A stretch of DNA of 64,000 bases from F1-80-MAGs062 sp046345315 (GTDB taxonomy: Bacteria; Planctomycetota; Planctomycetia; Planctomycetales; Planctomycetaceae), in contig JBKDKA010000233.1 in NCBI GenBank assembly GCA_046345315.1, forward strand, positions 27,603 through 91,602, read 5' to 3'. This document shows, piece after piece, positions 17,672 through 26,123 of the stretch (within the stretch, counting starts at the first letter, position 1; each line of letters opens with the position of its first letter). Both the position numbers and the translations under genes were made by a program. The notes below the pieces were generated by a model that saw nothing but the letters and a program-made list of their open reading frames with translations, made no database searches and was not told the DNA's origin.

Positions 17672-17860
17672 CTGTCACTCCATGATCATGCCGCGGAACA
17701 GCTTTCGGAGGTCAGTGTCACATCAACGCTCGTTGGTAACGTCACGCTCCGACCCTGGGAACAGACCCCGGCAAAGCGTAATCGAAAACGAGTGTTCTTC
17801 GGAATCCCGATTCCTTCGATGCGAAAATTTCCCGTCATCTTCGATGATCGACTGGAGCAA
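17672..17860. other. Spacer between trpF and glmM with a possible short coding remnant
   Basis: On the minus strand one frame reads from an ATG inside this spacer as about 46 residues (TGNFRIEGIGIPKNTRFRLR and a Thr/Ser/Val-rich end, stopping at 17686). This resembles the last strands of a carboxypeptidase-regulatory-like beta-sandwich. It has no ribosome binding site and may be a decayed gene end or chance. Confidence 0.25.
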
Positions 17861-18580
17861 CTACCCGTCGCTCCGGGGATTTTCTTCCGCCGCCGCTGCC
17901 GATTCTGCTCGACCAAGGAACGCTCGCCGAGCATTCCGAACAAATGACTGCATGAGATCAGCGTTCTTGATTCCCGGTGAGACTTCAACACCACTGGCTG
18001 TGTCAACGCCCCAGGGGCCTAGATCCAGAATTGCTTCGCCGACGTTTTCATCTGTAAGTCCGCCGGCAAGAATCATCGGAGGCATATCCTGGTGCAGCAG
18101 ATACCGCCGTGCCACATCGCGATCCAGCTGGCATCCGGTACCGCCATACTGATCGCCCACATGAGCATCCAGAAGGCAGGCCTTCAGCGGAATTCTGGAA
18201 ATGAGATGTCTGACGGATTCCAGCAGGTCAGACAGATTCTCCGCACGAGCTCGAAATGCCCGGATGATTGACACTTCCGGGCGAGCCTGATGAAAGGCGT
18301 GCATCAGATCGTCGGACTCGTCCCCATGAAACTGAACGCAGTGAAGTCGATTCCGGTCGGTCGTTTCGCAGATCTCGGCAAGTGTGGCATTCACGAAAAC
18401 GCCGACACACAGAATTCGCTGATCGCAGTGCCGAATCGCTGCCACGAGTTCAGCGGCCGTGGCAGGATCGACGAATCGTTTTGAGCGAGGATAGAAATTC
18501 AGTCCAATCGCATCGACACCGGTTCGCGCGGCATTGACCGCGTCACTGATCGTTGTGATGCCGCAGATCTTTGTCCACAT
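17861..18580 (-). CDS. trpF: Phosphoribosylanthranilate isomerase
   Basis: 239 residues forming a TrpF TIM barrel. The N-terminal MWTKICGIT carries the catalytic Cys of strand 1, GLNFYPRSKRFV and VGVFVN match the family, VQFHGDES is strand 4, and LLDAH with MILAGGLTDENV, followed by GVDTASGVE, form the phosphate-binding end with the catalytic Asp. It performs the third dedicated step of tryptophan synthesis. A tail of about 30 residues after the last helix (Ala/Glu-rich) exceeds the usual 200-210 length. No other trp gene lies nearby, so the gene is detached from the pathway operon. Confidence 0.95.
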   Translation of the reverse strand: MWTKICGITTISDAVNAARTGVDAIGLNFYPRSKRFVDPATAAELVAAIRHCDQRILCVGVFVNATLAEICETTDRNRLHCVQFHGDESDDLMHAFHQARPEVSIIRAFRARAENLSDLLESVRHLISRIPLKACLLDAHVGDQYGGTGCQLDRDVARRYLLHQDMPPMILAGGLTDENVGEAILDLGPWGVDTASGVEVSPGIKNADLMQSFVRNARRAFLGRAESAAAAEENPRSDG

Positions 18581-18631
18581 GGTGTTATGCAGTCTGCAAT
18601 GAACAGCGTCTGCTGAGCCTGAGCGGTCACA

Positions 18632-20434
18632 TCATTCTGCTGCTGCCGCTTCAGATGCCTCAGCCTGCACTTCCGGAGCTTTCACAATTTTGTAAAGAGG
18701 TTCGTTACCGAACTTCGCTCCGCATTTCGGGCACTTGGCTTTGGCGATCGATTTTCCGTTCGCCCCGCCAAGCTTATTCTTCTTGCGCCCCTCTTCACCG
18801 ACAGTGATCCCGCAGGCCGTGCAGCGATAGCCACTCACTTCGAGCTGATAGTCAGAATCGACCTGATAATAAAGAGGCTGTGCAACGGACTCGAAACGAT
18901 TCTGATTGAAGAAACACATCGCTCCGTCGACTTTGTCTTTCAGCGGAATTCCGTTTTCTGTTACCGGAAGCTCGATGGCAAGCTCGTTCTTCAGCGTTTC
19001 TGCAAAGGTTCTGAACTTGCTGATTGGCATCGAAAGGTATGTCTGTTTGTCGTCCGCTCCGGTTACGGGCAGGAAGAGAGCCATCCGTCCTTCGCCAAAC
19101 ACAGGGACGCCGGCGAACATGGATTCAGACACCTTCGCGATCGGCTGCACAAGCTTCAGTTGAACGACGATCTCCTTACCGACCGGCTGCACTTCAGCAT
19201 TCGGAAGATCCTTGAACTCTCCCGTGCGTTCAACGTGTTCGCGAACTTTCTTCCAGCGTTCTCGCAGATCCGTTGCCGCTTCTGAAGCAGTGCCCTTCCC
19301 GCGACTCATAATGCCGAACAGTTTTGTGCGTACGAACGAAAGCATGCCGCCATCGGCCTTGTCTGTCGCAATCGGTTTGCGAGACTTTCCTGTTTCCTTG
19401 ACGTAAGAAACAAGAAACACACCCGAATCCGTGATGGCAACGTCAACAGTTGTATGGTTTGCAGCAAGGCTGCCTGGCTTGAGAACGAGCGATGTTGGCG
19501 AGAACACGTGCAGCCAGGCGTCGTTTATCCAGGTCACACGAATGGATGGCCTGGTTTCTTTGGCTTCTTTAGCGGGCCGACGTTTTCGAGCCGCTGCCGT
19601 CTTCACGTTGAATGTCGGGACCTGAATGACCTTGCTGCACGCACGGCAGCGGATTTTTCTACCGGCATGTTTCTGAGTGACAGGCAGCAGAGCCTGACAT
19701 TCTGGGCACGGAATCATTACTCGCGTCTGATCCGGACCTTTACCCTTGAGCATCCCCTCTCGCTGCTCAGCAATCGCAATCGACAGGAGGTCATCAGCAT
19801 CAGCGGCTGGAGCTGCCACCGCACCACCGGTCGCTGAAGGATTGACTGGTGCAGGTGCGGCAGGAGCGGAAGATTCCGTTTTGGCGCCCGGAGTTTTCTC
19901 TTTCGTACCGGGAATTGTCGTTGGAGTTTTCGATTCCGGCTTATCCGCAGACTGCTGGTGTTCTTCTTCTGCTCGCTGCGTCTTCTGACGCTGTACGACC
20001 TCAAACGAGGAATCACTCGTTTGTGTGATCACTGCGGTGCCTGCCGCACCAGAATCACTGTTTTCCCCGGAACGAAACTGAGCTGCTGCCCGTTCTGCCA
20101 ATCGCGTTGGCAGGAAGTCAGTTCGCTGATGTTCCGGGATGTCGCTGAAGATAATCTTCTGCGGCGTTGCACTGATCTGCTCATAACGGCGTGCAACATC
20201 TTCGCGCATGAACGCATTGCAGTTCCAGCAGCGCACAAGACCCACACGAACCATTGCACCACAGCCCTGACACTCCTGTTCAAGACTGGCCACCTTCGGC
20301 TCAGGCCGTTCGGCGAATGCTCCGAGACGACTGGATTTGATTTCGTCGAAGACGTAAGCGCAATCCGGACATTCGTAGGTGTCCGAAAGCACCATTGCCT
20401 TGCAGTTTGGGCAGGAACGAAAATCTGTCGACAT
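18632..20434 (-). CDS. Multi-zinc-ribbon protein of unknown function
   Basis: 600 residues with four CxxC...CxxC modules: CPNCKAM/ECPDC (residues 8-25), CQGCGAM/CWNCNAF (about 55-75), CPECQALL/CRACSKV (about 240-265, like the short zinc ribbons common in planctomycetes) and CTACGITV/CPKCGAKF (about 545-580). A low-complexity Pro/Ala/Thr/Lys linker separates modules two and three. The 250-residue region between modules three and four has alternating beta-strand character and no recognised family. No membrane span or signal peptide is seen, so it should be cytosolic. Nucleic-acid or protein binding through the ribbons is the usual role of such modules, but the function is unknown. Confidence 0.75.
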   Translation of the reverse strand: MSTDFRSCPNCKAMVLSDTYECPDCAYVFDEIKSSRLGAFAERPEPKVASLEQECQGCGAMVRVGLVRCWNCNAFMREDVARRYEQISATPQKIIFSDIPEHQRTDFLPTRLAERAAAQFRSGENSDSGAAGTAVITQTSDSSFEVVQRQKTQRAEEEHQQSADKPESKTPTTIPGTKEKTPGAKTESSAPAAPAPVNPSATGGAVAAPAADADDLLSIAIAEQREGMLKGKGPDQTRVMIPCPECQALLPVTQKHAGRKIRCRACSKVIQVPTFNVKTAAARKRRPAKEAKETRPSIRVTWINDAWLHVFSPTSLVLKPGSLAANHTTVDVAITDSGVFLVSYVKETGKSRKPIATDKADGGMLSFVRTKLFGIMSRGKGTASEAATDLRERWKKVREHVERTGEFKDLPNAEVQPVGKEIVVQLKLVQPIAKVSESMFAGVPVFGEGRMALFLPVTGADDKQTYLSMPISKFRTFAETLKNELAIELPVTENGIPLKDKVDGAMCFFNQNRFESVAQPLYYQVDSDYQLEVSGYRCTACGITVGEEGRKKNKLGGANGKSIAKAKCPKCGAKFGNEPLYKIVKAPEVQAEASEAAAAE

Positions 20435-20822
20435 GTCGCCGATTCGTCTCTTGAGAGTGAAAGTCCGTACCGTGCACCAGCAGATCTGGTCATCACCGGG
20501 AGTTTACGACGAAAAATCCCCCGGCCGAAATAAGTTTTTCGGCCAGTCGTTTCCAGCCTGGAATCCATAGTCAGGTTCTGGCGATTTTTCCGATCACGAG
20601 CGTTCCGGATGGATTTCGCGGCTGGAAGTGCTCCTGACAAAAATTGCAGGTGCCGGTCGATTATAACGGCCAGGATCCTGCGATTTGACATAGAAATCGC
20701 AGTTCTTTTCAAAAAACATGCCCGGAACGTGATTCTTTTCGATCCCAGCCGCCCTCAGGCAACTCCCCCCGTGTTTTCTCAGTATTTCTTTCCCTCAGAC
20801 GGTCATTCGCATTCGTTTCCGT
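20435..20822. other. 388-base intergenic region with one hairpin
   Basis: It lies between the argE-type gene and the zinc-ribbon gene, both on the minus strand. It contains the hairpin listed at 20523-20544 and probably the promoter of the zinc-ribbon gene. No start codon with a ribosome binding site opening a plausible frame was found. Confidence 0.4.
20523..20544 (-). terminator. Candidate hairpin/terminator downstream of the argE-type gene
   Basis: A perfect 8-bp stem (arm GGCCGAAA, 20523-20530 with 20537-20544) has a 6-base loop. Read on the minus strand it is followed a few bases later by TTTTT. It is nearly 280 bases beyond the argE stop and about 90 bases before the next start, so it could equally be a leader structure of the zinc-ribbon gene. 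Confidence 0.35.
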
Positions 20823-21962
20823 TCAATTCATGCACCATCGATGAATCAGATATGAATAAAGAGCCTGACCACGGGACAGCTGATCGAGCGTAATGAATTC
20901 ATCGTCTGTGTGAGCCTGATCAATGCTTCCCGGGCCAAGAACGACGATGTTTCGGAGTTCCGTGAACACGGCCCCATCGGTTCCGTAGGCCACGGTTCGC
21001 GGTTTCTCAGTCCCCGTAATTCCGATCAGTTCCTGAACAAACGGACTGCTTGGATCAGTAAAGAGCGGTTCTCCGGAAAAGAGAAGTTCAAACTGAAGTC
21101 CGTGGCGACTTGCCAGATTCTGAATGCGTGCTACCGCTGCATCGGCATTCTGCCCCGGCATCGGGCGAAAATAGATGATGCAGGTGCTTTTCGCTGCCGT
21201 AATGTTGACGGCTCCGTTGTGATCATTGACACCGATGTTCATAGTGGTCGTCGGCGGCACGAATCGGTCGTCCAGCCATTGAGCCTCGGTTTCCATCTCG
21301 TAGTAGAATTCCCGGAGATCCGAAAGAAAAGGAATCATCGCGAGATTGGCGTTAACCCCCAGTCCCGTGCTCGAATGAGCTGCTCGACCGGTGGATGTGA
21401 CTGCGATGGCACGACCTCCCTTATGCGAATAAACCACCTGCAGCATAGTGGGTTCGCCGATAATGGCCCGCGTCTGTTGCTGGACAATCTCTCGGTAAAT
21501 CAACGATCGCTGAGATAACTCCCGAGCACCTCGCATGCCGATTTCTTCATCGGCCGTGAGCATGATGAAAACCGGCGCCTTCAGCTGATCGGATGCCGTC
21601 CTTCCTGCCGCTTCCAGCATGCAGGCCAGTGACCCTTTCATGTCACATGAGCCACGACCGTAAAGACGGTCTGAAGTGATCAATGGTTCGAACGGTCCGC
21701 TCTTTGAAAAGCTCCAGGAATTGACCGGAACGACATCCGTATGGCCGAACCATGCCAGACCGGAAACACCGGTCGGACCTCTTCGTCCGGCAATGCAGCT
21801 TTTCAGCACTCCGTTCTGGTCGTGGTAATCGATTCGTTCCGTCTCGAAGTTCAGTTTCTTCAGCCAGACATCGATCTGATCCGTCACGTCGGAGTTGGAG
21901 TCCTGACTGACGGAGGGAAATCGGATGAGATCGCAGAGGTAATCCGCGGCTTGCCTAGTCAT
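20823..21962 (-). CDS. argE: M20 metallopeptidase, probable acetylornithine deacetylase
   Basis: 379 residues, the normal ArgE size. The metal ligands follow the M20 pattern: WFGHTDVVPV (His and Asp), GRGSCDMKGSLACML (bridging Asp), ADEEIGMRGA (catalytic Glu-Glu pair), GEPTM (Asp/Glu region) and a late His in QAHTDDEF. RGSCDMKG is the form seen in ArgE rather than DapE. It would hydrolyse N-acetylornithine to ornithine and acetate in arginine synthesis. Its neighbours are unrelated, so succinyl-diaminopimelate desuccinylase (DapE) or another N-acyl amino acid hydrolase remains possible. The 157-base spacer to 22120 is a divergent promoter region. Confidence 0.82.
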   Translation of the reverse strand: MTRQAADYLCDLIRFPSVSQDSNSDVTDQIDVWLKKLNFETERIDYHDQNGVLKSCIAGRRGPTGVSGLAWFGHTDVVPVNSWSFSKSGPFEPLITSDRLYGRGSCDMKGSLACMLEAAGRTASDQLKAPVFIMLTADEEIGMRGARELSQRSLIYREIVQQQTRAIIGEPTMLQVVYSHKGGRAIAVTSTGRAAHSSTGLGVNANLAMIPFLSDLREFYYEMETEAQWLDDRFVPPTTTMNIGVNDHNGAVNITAAKSTCIIYFRPMPGQNADAAVARIQNLASRHGLQFELLFSGEPLFTDPSSPFVQELIGITGTEKPRTVAYGTDGAVFTELRNIVVLGPGSIDQAHTDDEFITLDQLSRGQALYSYLIHRWCMN

Positions 21963-22119
21963 TTCGTCCAGACCCTTTTTCCAGTTTCGGTGTTCGCCCC
22001 GCCGGCATGACGCTCCTCAGGAAGCTGTCCACAGTGTATCGTAATCGCATTGCATAAGCTGCTGTGGTCACGGTATTTCAGCAGCGGACTGATTCTTCCG
22101 GCTGTTCGAGGAAGCTCTG

Positions 22120-23403
22120 ATGTCGTCGTCCCTGATTCGTGAGATTCTGATTCCGCTGGAAGAGCTTCGGCTGATTGATCCGCACACGCATATTAATCCG
22201 CATTCCCCGGCATCAAGTTCCCTGGCGGACATTCTCGGTTACCACTACTACACGGAGCTTGCTCATTCGTCCGGGCTTCCGAAGGAACGCATTGAAGAAC
22301 CGGGGCTGGCACCGAAAGCAAAGGTGGCTCGGCTGATTCCCTACCTGGCCACCATTGAGAATACCGCTCAGTACAGCTGGCTGCTGGAAATGTGCCGCGT
22401 TTTCTTCGATTTCCACGAGGAACGAATCACCGTTGCCAATTGGGAAAAGCTGTACGATCGTTCGCTTGCAGTGATGGCGGCGCCGGAATGGGAGAAGACT
22501 GTTCTGGAACGCAGCGGTCTCGACCAGGTCTACCTGACCAACGATTTCGACGATCCCCTGAAAGGCTTTGATACCTCCTTCTACGTTCCGTGTCTTCGGA
22601 CTGATGACCTCGTTTTTCACCTCGGTAAGCCGGAGGTTCGAAAGAGGCTTCACAAGTCAACGGATGCGTCCCCCGGATGTGCCTCCACGCTGAAAGCATC
22701 AATCGGAAAACTGTTTGAACACTTTTCGAAACATCACGCGCGTGCCTGTGCCATTTCGTTACCACCGGATTTTGCACCGGAACCCGTCTCGAATGCGATC
22801 GCAGACCCAATTGTGGCAAAGGTGTTCGCAGGAACAGAACTCTCCGTTGACGAATCGCGAAATCTGAGCAACTTTGTATTCTGGACTCTGGCGGAGTTCT
22901 GTCAGGAGTTTCGTCTGCCTTTTGATCTGATGATCGGCGTCAATCGTCGAGTCTACGAGGCGGGCGTGTTTCAGGGGCAGGATCTTTACGATCACCGGAC
23001 TTCACTGATCCAGTACAAACGACTGCTGAACAGCTTTCCCCGGGTCACATTTCCGATTTCTGTTCTGTCTGAGACCAGTAATCAGGAACTGGTGAGCTAT
23101 TCCTGGATCTTTCCGAATGTGGTCACATCCGGTCACTGGTGGTATTCGAATATACCGGTCTTTATCGAGAAAGATTGTCGCAGCAGACTTCAGGCAGTTC
23201 CGGCCACGAAGCAGATTGGCTACTACAGCGACATGTACAAACTGGAGTTTGCTCTGCCGAAGTTCGCCATGTATCGAAGAATCCTGGCAAAAATACTCGC
23301 CGAGGATTTCGTCGTCGAAAGAAAGTGGAGTATCGATCGCGCTGTGGAACTGGGAAAACGCGTGCTTCGCGGAAACGTCGAAGCGATCTTCGGGGGTGTC
23401 TGA
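22120..23403 (+). CDS. Uronate isomerase (UxaC)-family amidohydrolase
   Basis: 427 residues, starting at an ATG preceded by GAGGAAG. The N-terminus carries IDPHTHINPHSP, the metal-binding HxH of amidohydrolase barrels, followed by LADILGYHYYTELAHSSG, a segment typical of the uronate isomerase family; the C-terminal barrel includes GHWWYSN and a conserved Asp/Arg region. True UxaC is about 460-470 residues and interconverts glucuronate/fructuronate and galacturonate/tagaturonate. This divergent version is shorter, so the exact substrate is uncertain. It would fit pectin or uronate breakdown, along with the carbohydrate locus at the right end of the window. Confidence 0.75.
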   Translation: MSSSLIREILIPLEELRLIDPHTHINPHSPASSSLADILGYHYYTELAHSSGLPKERIEEPGLAPKAKVARLIPYLATIENTAQYSWLLEMCRVFFDFHEERITVANWEKLYDRSLAVMAAPEWEKTVLERSGLDQVYLTNDFDDPLKGFDTSFYVPCLRTDDLVFHLGKPEVRKRLHKSTDASPGCASTLKASIGKLFEHFSKHHARACAISLPPDFAPEPVSNAIADPIVAKVFAGTELSVDESRNLSNFVFWTLAEFCQEFRLPFDLMIGVNRRVYEAGVFQGQDLYDHRTSLIQYKRLLNSFPRVTFPISVLSETSNQELVSYSWIFPNVVTSGHWWYSNIPVFIEKDCRSRLQAVPATKQIGYYSDMYKLEFALPKFAMYRRILAKILAEDFVVERKWSIDRAVELGKRVLRGNVEAIFGGV

Positions 23404-23506
23404 ACTGCGAATGAAGTCTTCAGCCGTTCCAGGAATTCTTCGCAGATCAGTCAGTGAGTCGGCGATTCCAATCAAGAGACATCGGTCATCGTTGCGAGGC
23501 TGAATA

Positions 23507-25156
23507 ATGGCTCGAATCGTTCTGCTGAAAGATGGACAGGCTCTGGTTCATGAGCTTCGGACTTTTCCTGCTCGACTCGGTCGACATCCCGACTGCGATA
23601 TTCAGCTGGATTCCAATCAGGTCTCCCGCTTTCATGCGCAGCTGATCCGACAGGACGAACGAATTCTTCTGGAGGATCTCGGGAGCGGCAACGGCTCGTT
23701 CCATAATGGCCGACAGCTGGAAAAGAACCAGACTCAGCTTCTGAAGCATGGCGATCGAATCAAGCTCGGACCGGTCAAGCTGCGTTTCGAGGATGAACTC
23801 GCATCCACCGATACACTCGGAATGACGATGGGGGTCGATCTGAATGACGGATCCACGTCGACGATTATGGGATCGGCTTCAGCGCGGGGGTACGGACTGT
23901 TTGAAGTTCGTCCCGAAGAGAAACTGAAGGGGATTCTGAAGATCAATCAGAGTCTCGCCGGTACGGTTGAGATCCAGAACATCGCACCAAAGATTCTTGA
24001 TACGCTGTTTGACATCTTTCCACAGGCGGATCGAGGCACGATTCTTATCCGCGACAACCCGGAAAGCCGTCTTCTGCCTTATGCTCAGAAACGCCGATCG
24101 GAGTCTGATGACGAATCCGTCAGGCTCAGCCGAACCGTTCTCGAAAAGGTGCTCACTGATCGAGCCGGGATTCTTTCTGCCGATGCCGCCAGTGATTCGC
24201 GATTCAGCGCGAGTGAATCGATTTCCAGTCTGACGATTCACTCGATGCTGTGTGTTCCGCTTCTGGGACGCGATGGTGAACCATTTGGTGTCATCAATCT
24301 CGACAGTCAGAATCCGATGAAACGATTCACGGATGACGACCTGGAACTTCTGCTGGCGGTCGCGTCTCAGGCTGCTCATTCCTACGAAAACGCTCGCCTG
24401 ATGCAGGCCTGGCTCGAAAAACAGAAGCAGGATAAAGAGATGCGAATCGCCAGCGGAGTTCAGAAAGCTCTGCTGCCGGAGAAACTCCCTGAGATCCCGG
24501 GGTATCGCTTTTTTGCTTCCTACCATGCGGCTCAGGAAGTCGGAGGAGATTATTTCGACTGCTTTCCGATCGGTAGCAGAAAGGTCTGCATTTCGTTCGG
24601 AGATGTGGCCGGGAAAGGTGTCCCTGGTGCTTTGATCATGGCGCGTATTGCCAGCGTCGTTCAGAATACGATGTCATTCACGGATGATGTGTCGACCGCC
24701 ATTCAGCGAATCAATGCACATATGTGTCACAGCATGGTCGAAGGTCGGTTTGTGACCTACATTCTCGGGGTCATCGATCTGAAAACGCACGTGATTACAC
24801 TGGCGAATGGCGGACACATGTCACCGCTCATCAGGCTGCCTGATGGTACTGTGGAAGAATTTCAGGATGAGTCGATCGGAATTCCGATCGGGATCATGGA
24901 AGACTATCCGTACGCGGTTTCACAGCGACAGATCAAACCCGGTGAAACTTTTGTACTCATCACGGACGGTGTCGACGAAGCCATGGATCCCGAGAACAGG
25001 CTCTATACGAAAGAACGCGTGCGTGAATTCGTCTCGAAGAGCTCCGCAGATCCGGAAGAAATCGGGAAGTCACTTCTGGCCGATGTGCGGCTTCATGCCA
25101 ATGGTCGTGAGCAGAACGACGACATCACGATCATGACATTCGGGCGACTTCCATAA
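23507..25156 (+). CDS. FHA-GAF-PP2C (SpoIIE/RsbU-type) protein phosphatase
   Basis: 549 residues with three domains. About 13-95 is an FHA domain (LGRHPDCDIQLD, SRFHAQL, DLGSGNGSFHNG), which binds phosphothreonine. About 140-300 is a GAF sensor domain ending in a helix. About 318-549 is a PP2C-type phosphatase with EVGGDYFD, FGDVAGKGVPGA and ITDGVDEA, supplying the metal Asp residues. Such proteins dephosphorylate Ser/Thr phosphoproteins such as anti-anti-sigma factors. It is 40 bases upstream of the DUF58 gene on the same strand. With several Hanks kinases in the window it is a plausible counter-enzyme, though no direct partner is encoded next to it. Confidence 0.92.
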   Translation: MARIVLLKDGQALVHELRTFPARLGRHPDCDIQLDSNQVSRFHAQLIRQDERILLEDLGSGNGSFHNGRQLEKNQTQLLKHGDRIKLGPVKLRFEDELASTDTLGMTMGVDLNDGSTSTIMGSASARGYGLFEVRPEEKLKGILKINQSLAGTVEIQNIAPKILDTLFDIFPQADRGTILIRDNPESRLLPYAQKRRSESDDESVRLSRTVLEKVLTDRAGILSADAASDSRFSASESISSLTIHSMLCVPLLGRDGEPFGVINLDSQNPMKRFTDDDLELLLAVASQAAHSYENARLMQAWLEKQKQDKEMRIASGVQKALLPEKLPEIPGYRFFASYHAAQEVGGDYFDCFPIGSRKVCISFGDVAGKGVPGALIMARIASVVQNTMSFTDDVSTAIQRINAHMCHSMVEGRFVTYILGVIDLKTHVITLANGGHMSPLIRLPDGTVEEFQDESIGIPIGIMEDYPYAVSQRQIKPGETFVLITDGVDEAMDPENRLYTKERVREFVSKSSADPEEIGKSLLADVRLHANGREQNDDITIMTFGRLP

Positions 25157-25196
25157 CAGTTTTTCTGTTTTCCTGTTCTCTCGGGATACTGAGACC

Positions 25197-26102
25197 TTGC
25201 GAGACTTTATCGATCCCGGAGTCCTCGGACGGCTGTCAGCTCTACCGCTGAATGCTCGGTTTGCGATGTCAGGCAATGTGTCCGGGCGTCACCGAAGCCA
25301 GTCTCGTGGATCCAGCCTTGAGTTTTCGGAGTATCGAAAATACGTACCCGGAGATGACACACGCAGGCTTGACTGGCGAGCCTGGGGGCGGAGTGATCGT
25401 TATTTCATCAAGGAGTTCGAGGCTGACACCAATCTTCGGCTTTGCCTCGTTATTGATACCAGCGGTTCGATGAATTATTCCGAACCCATTCCTTCCAGCG
25501 CTCGTCATCCATCGGAAGTTTCGCGGATCGCCTGCGCACGTCAGCTGGCCGGTACTCTCGCGTGTCTCGCCGCTACACAGGGTGATGCGGTGGGTGTTTA
25601 CTTCTCCAATTCGCTCACAAATCGGAGGATCGCCCCGAAACGCAGCTCTGCTCACCTGCGATTCATCCTTGACGAGCTTTCAGCGATTCGAGCCGAAGGA
25701 ACTTCGACACTGACTCAGACTCTCCACGAAGTGGCTGAACAGATCCCAAGGCGGGCTCTGGTTGTAATCATCTCGGACCTGTTCGTGGACTCCGCAGAAC
25801 TGCAGAGCTGTTTTCAGCATCTGAGATTTCGCCGACATGACGTGGTGCTGTTTCATGTTCTTGGACGCAGCGAGCTGGAATTTGAGTTTGATCGGCCGGT
25901 ACGGTTTCTGGATCTTGAAGGAGCGCCGCCGATGCTGATTGATCCTGTGTCTGTGGCGTCCCGGTATCGCGAAGCGATCGAAGAATGGATGAAGGAAATT
26001 CGCCAGACAACGCGTCAGAGCAACGTTGACTATCGTTTTACGACGATGGATCGGTCGTATGAAGATGTTCTGGCGGAGTTCCTGATCGCTCGTCAGAGAT
26101 GA
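25197..26102 (+). CDS. DUF58/vWA-like protein
   Basis: 301 residues from a TTG start (MRDFIDPGVLGRLSALPLNAR), the usual N-terminus of this family. The DUF58 core is clear: EFSEYRKYVPGDDTRRLDWRAW, then KEFEADTNLRLCLVIDTSGSM, where DTSGSM (about residue 85) is a MIDAS-like metal site of a von Willebrand A fold. Family members usually sit with a MoxR AAA ATPase and vWA/Bat membrane proteins in aerotolerance-type operons; here those partners are absent, and it follows the FHA-PP2C phosphatase instead. Its end faces the hybrid kinase gene with a 21-base spacer. Probably cytosolic; function unknown. Confidence 0.88.
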   Translation: MRDFIDPGVLGRLSALPLNARFAMSGNVSGRHRSQSRGSSLEFSEYRKYVPGDDTRRLDWRAWGRSDRYFIKEFEADTNLRLCLVIDTSGSMNYSEPIPSSARHPSEVSRIACARQLAGTLACLAATQGDAVGVYFSNSLTNRRIAPKRSSAHLRFILDELSAIRAEGTSTLTQTLHEVAEQIPRRALVVIISDLFVDSAELQSCFQHLRFRRHDVVLFHVLGRSELEFEFDRPVRFLDLEGAPPMLIDPVSVASRYREAIEEWMKEIRQTTRQSNVDYRFTTMDRSYEDVLAEFLIARQR

Positions 26103-26123
26103 ATTCGCCCAGCGCCGTTCCAC

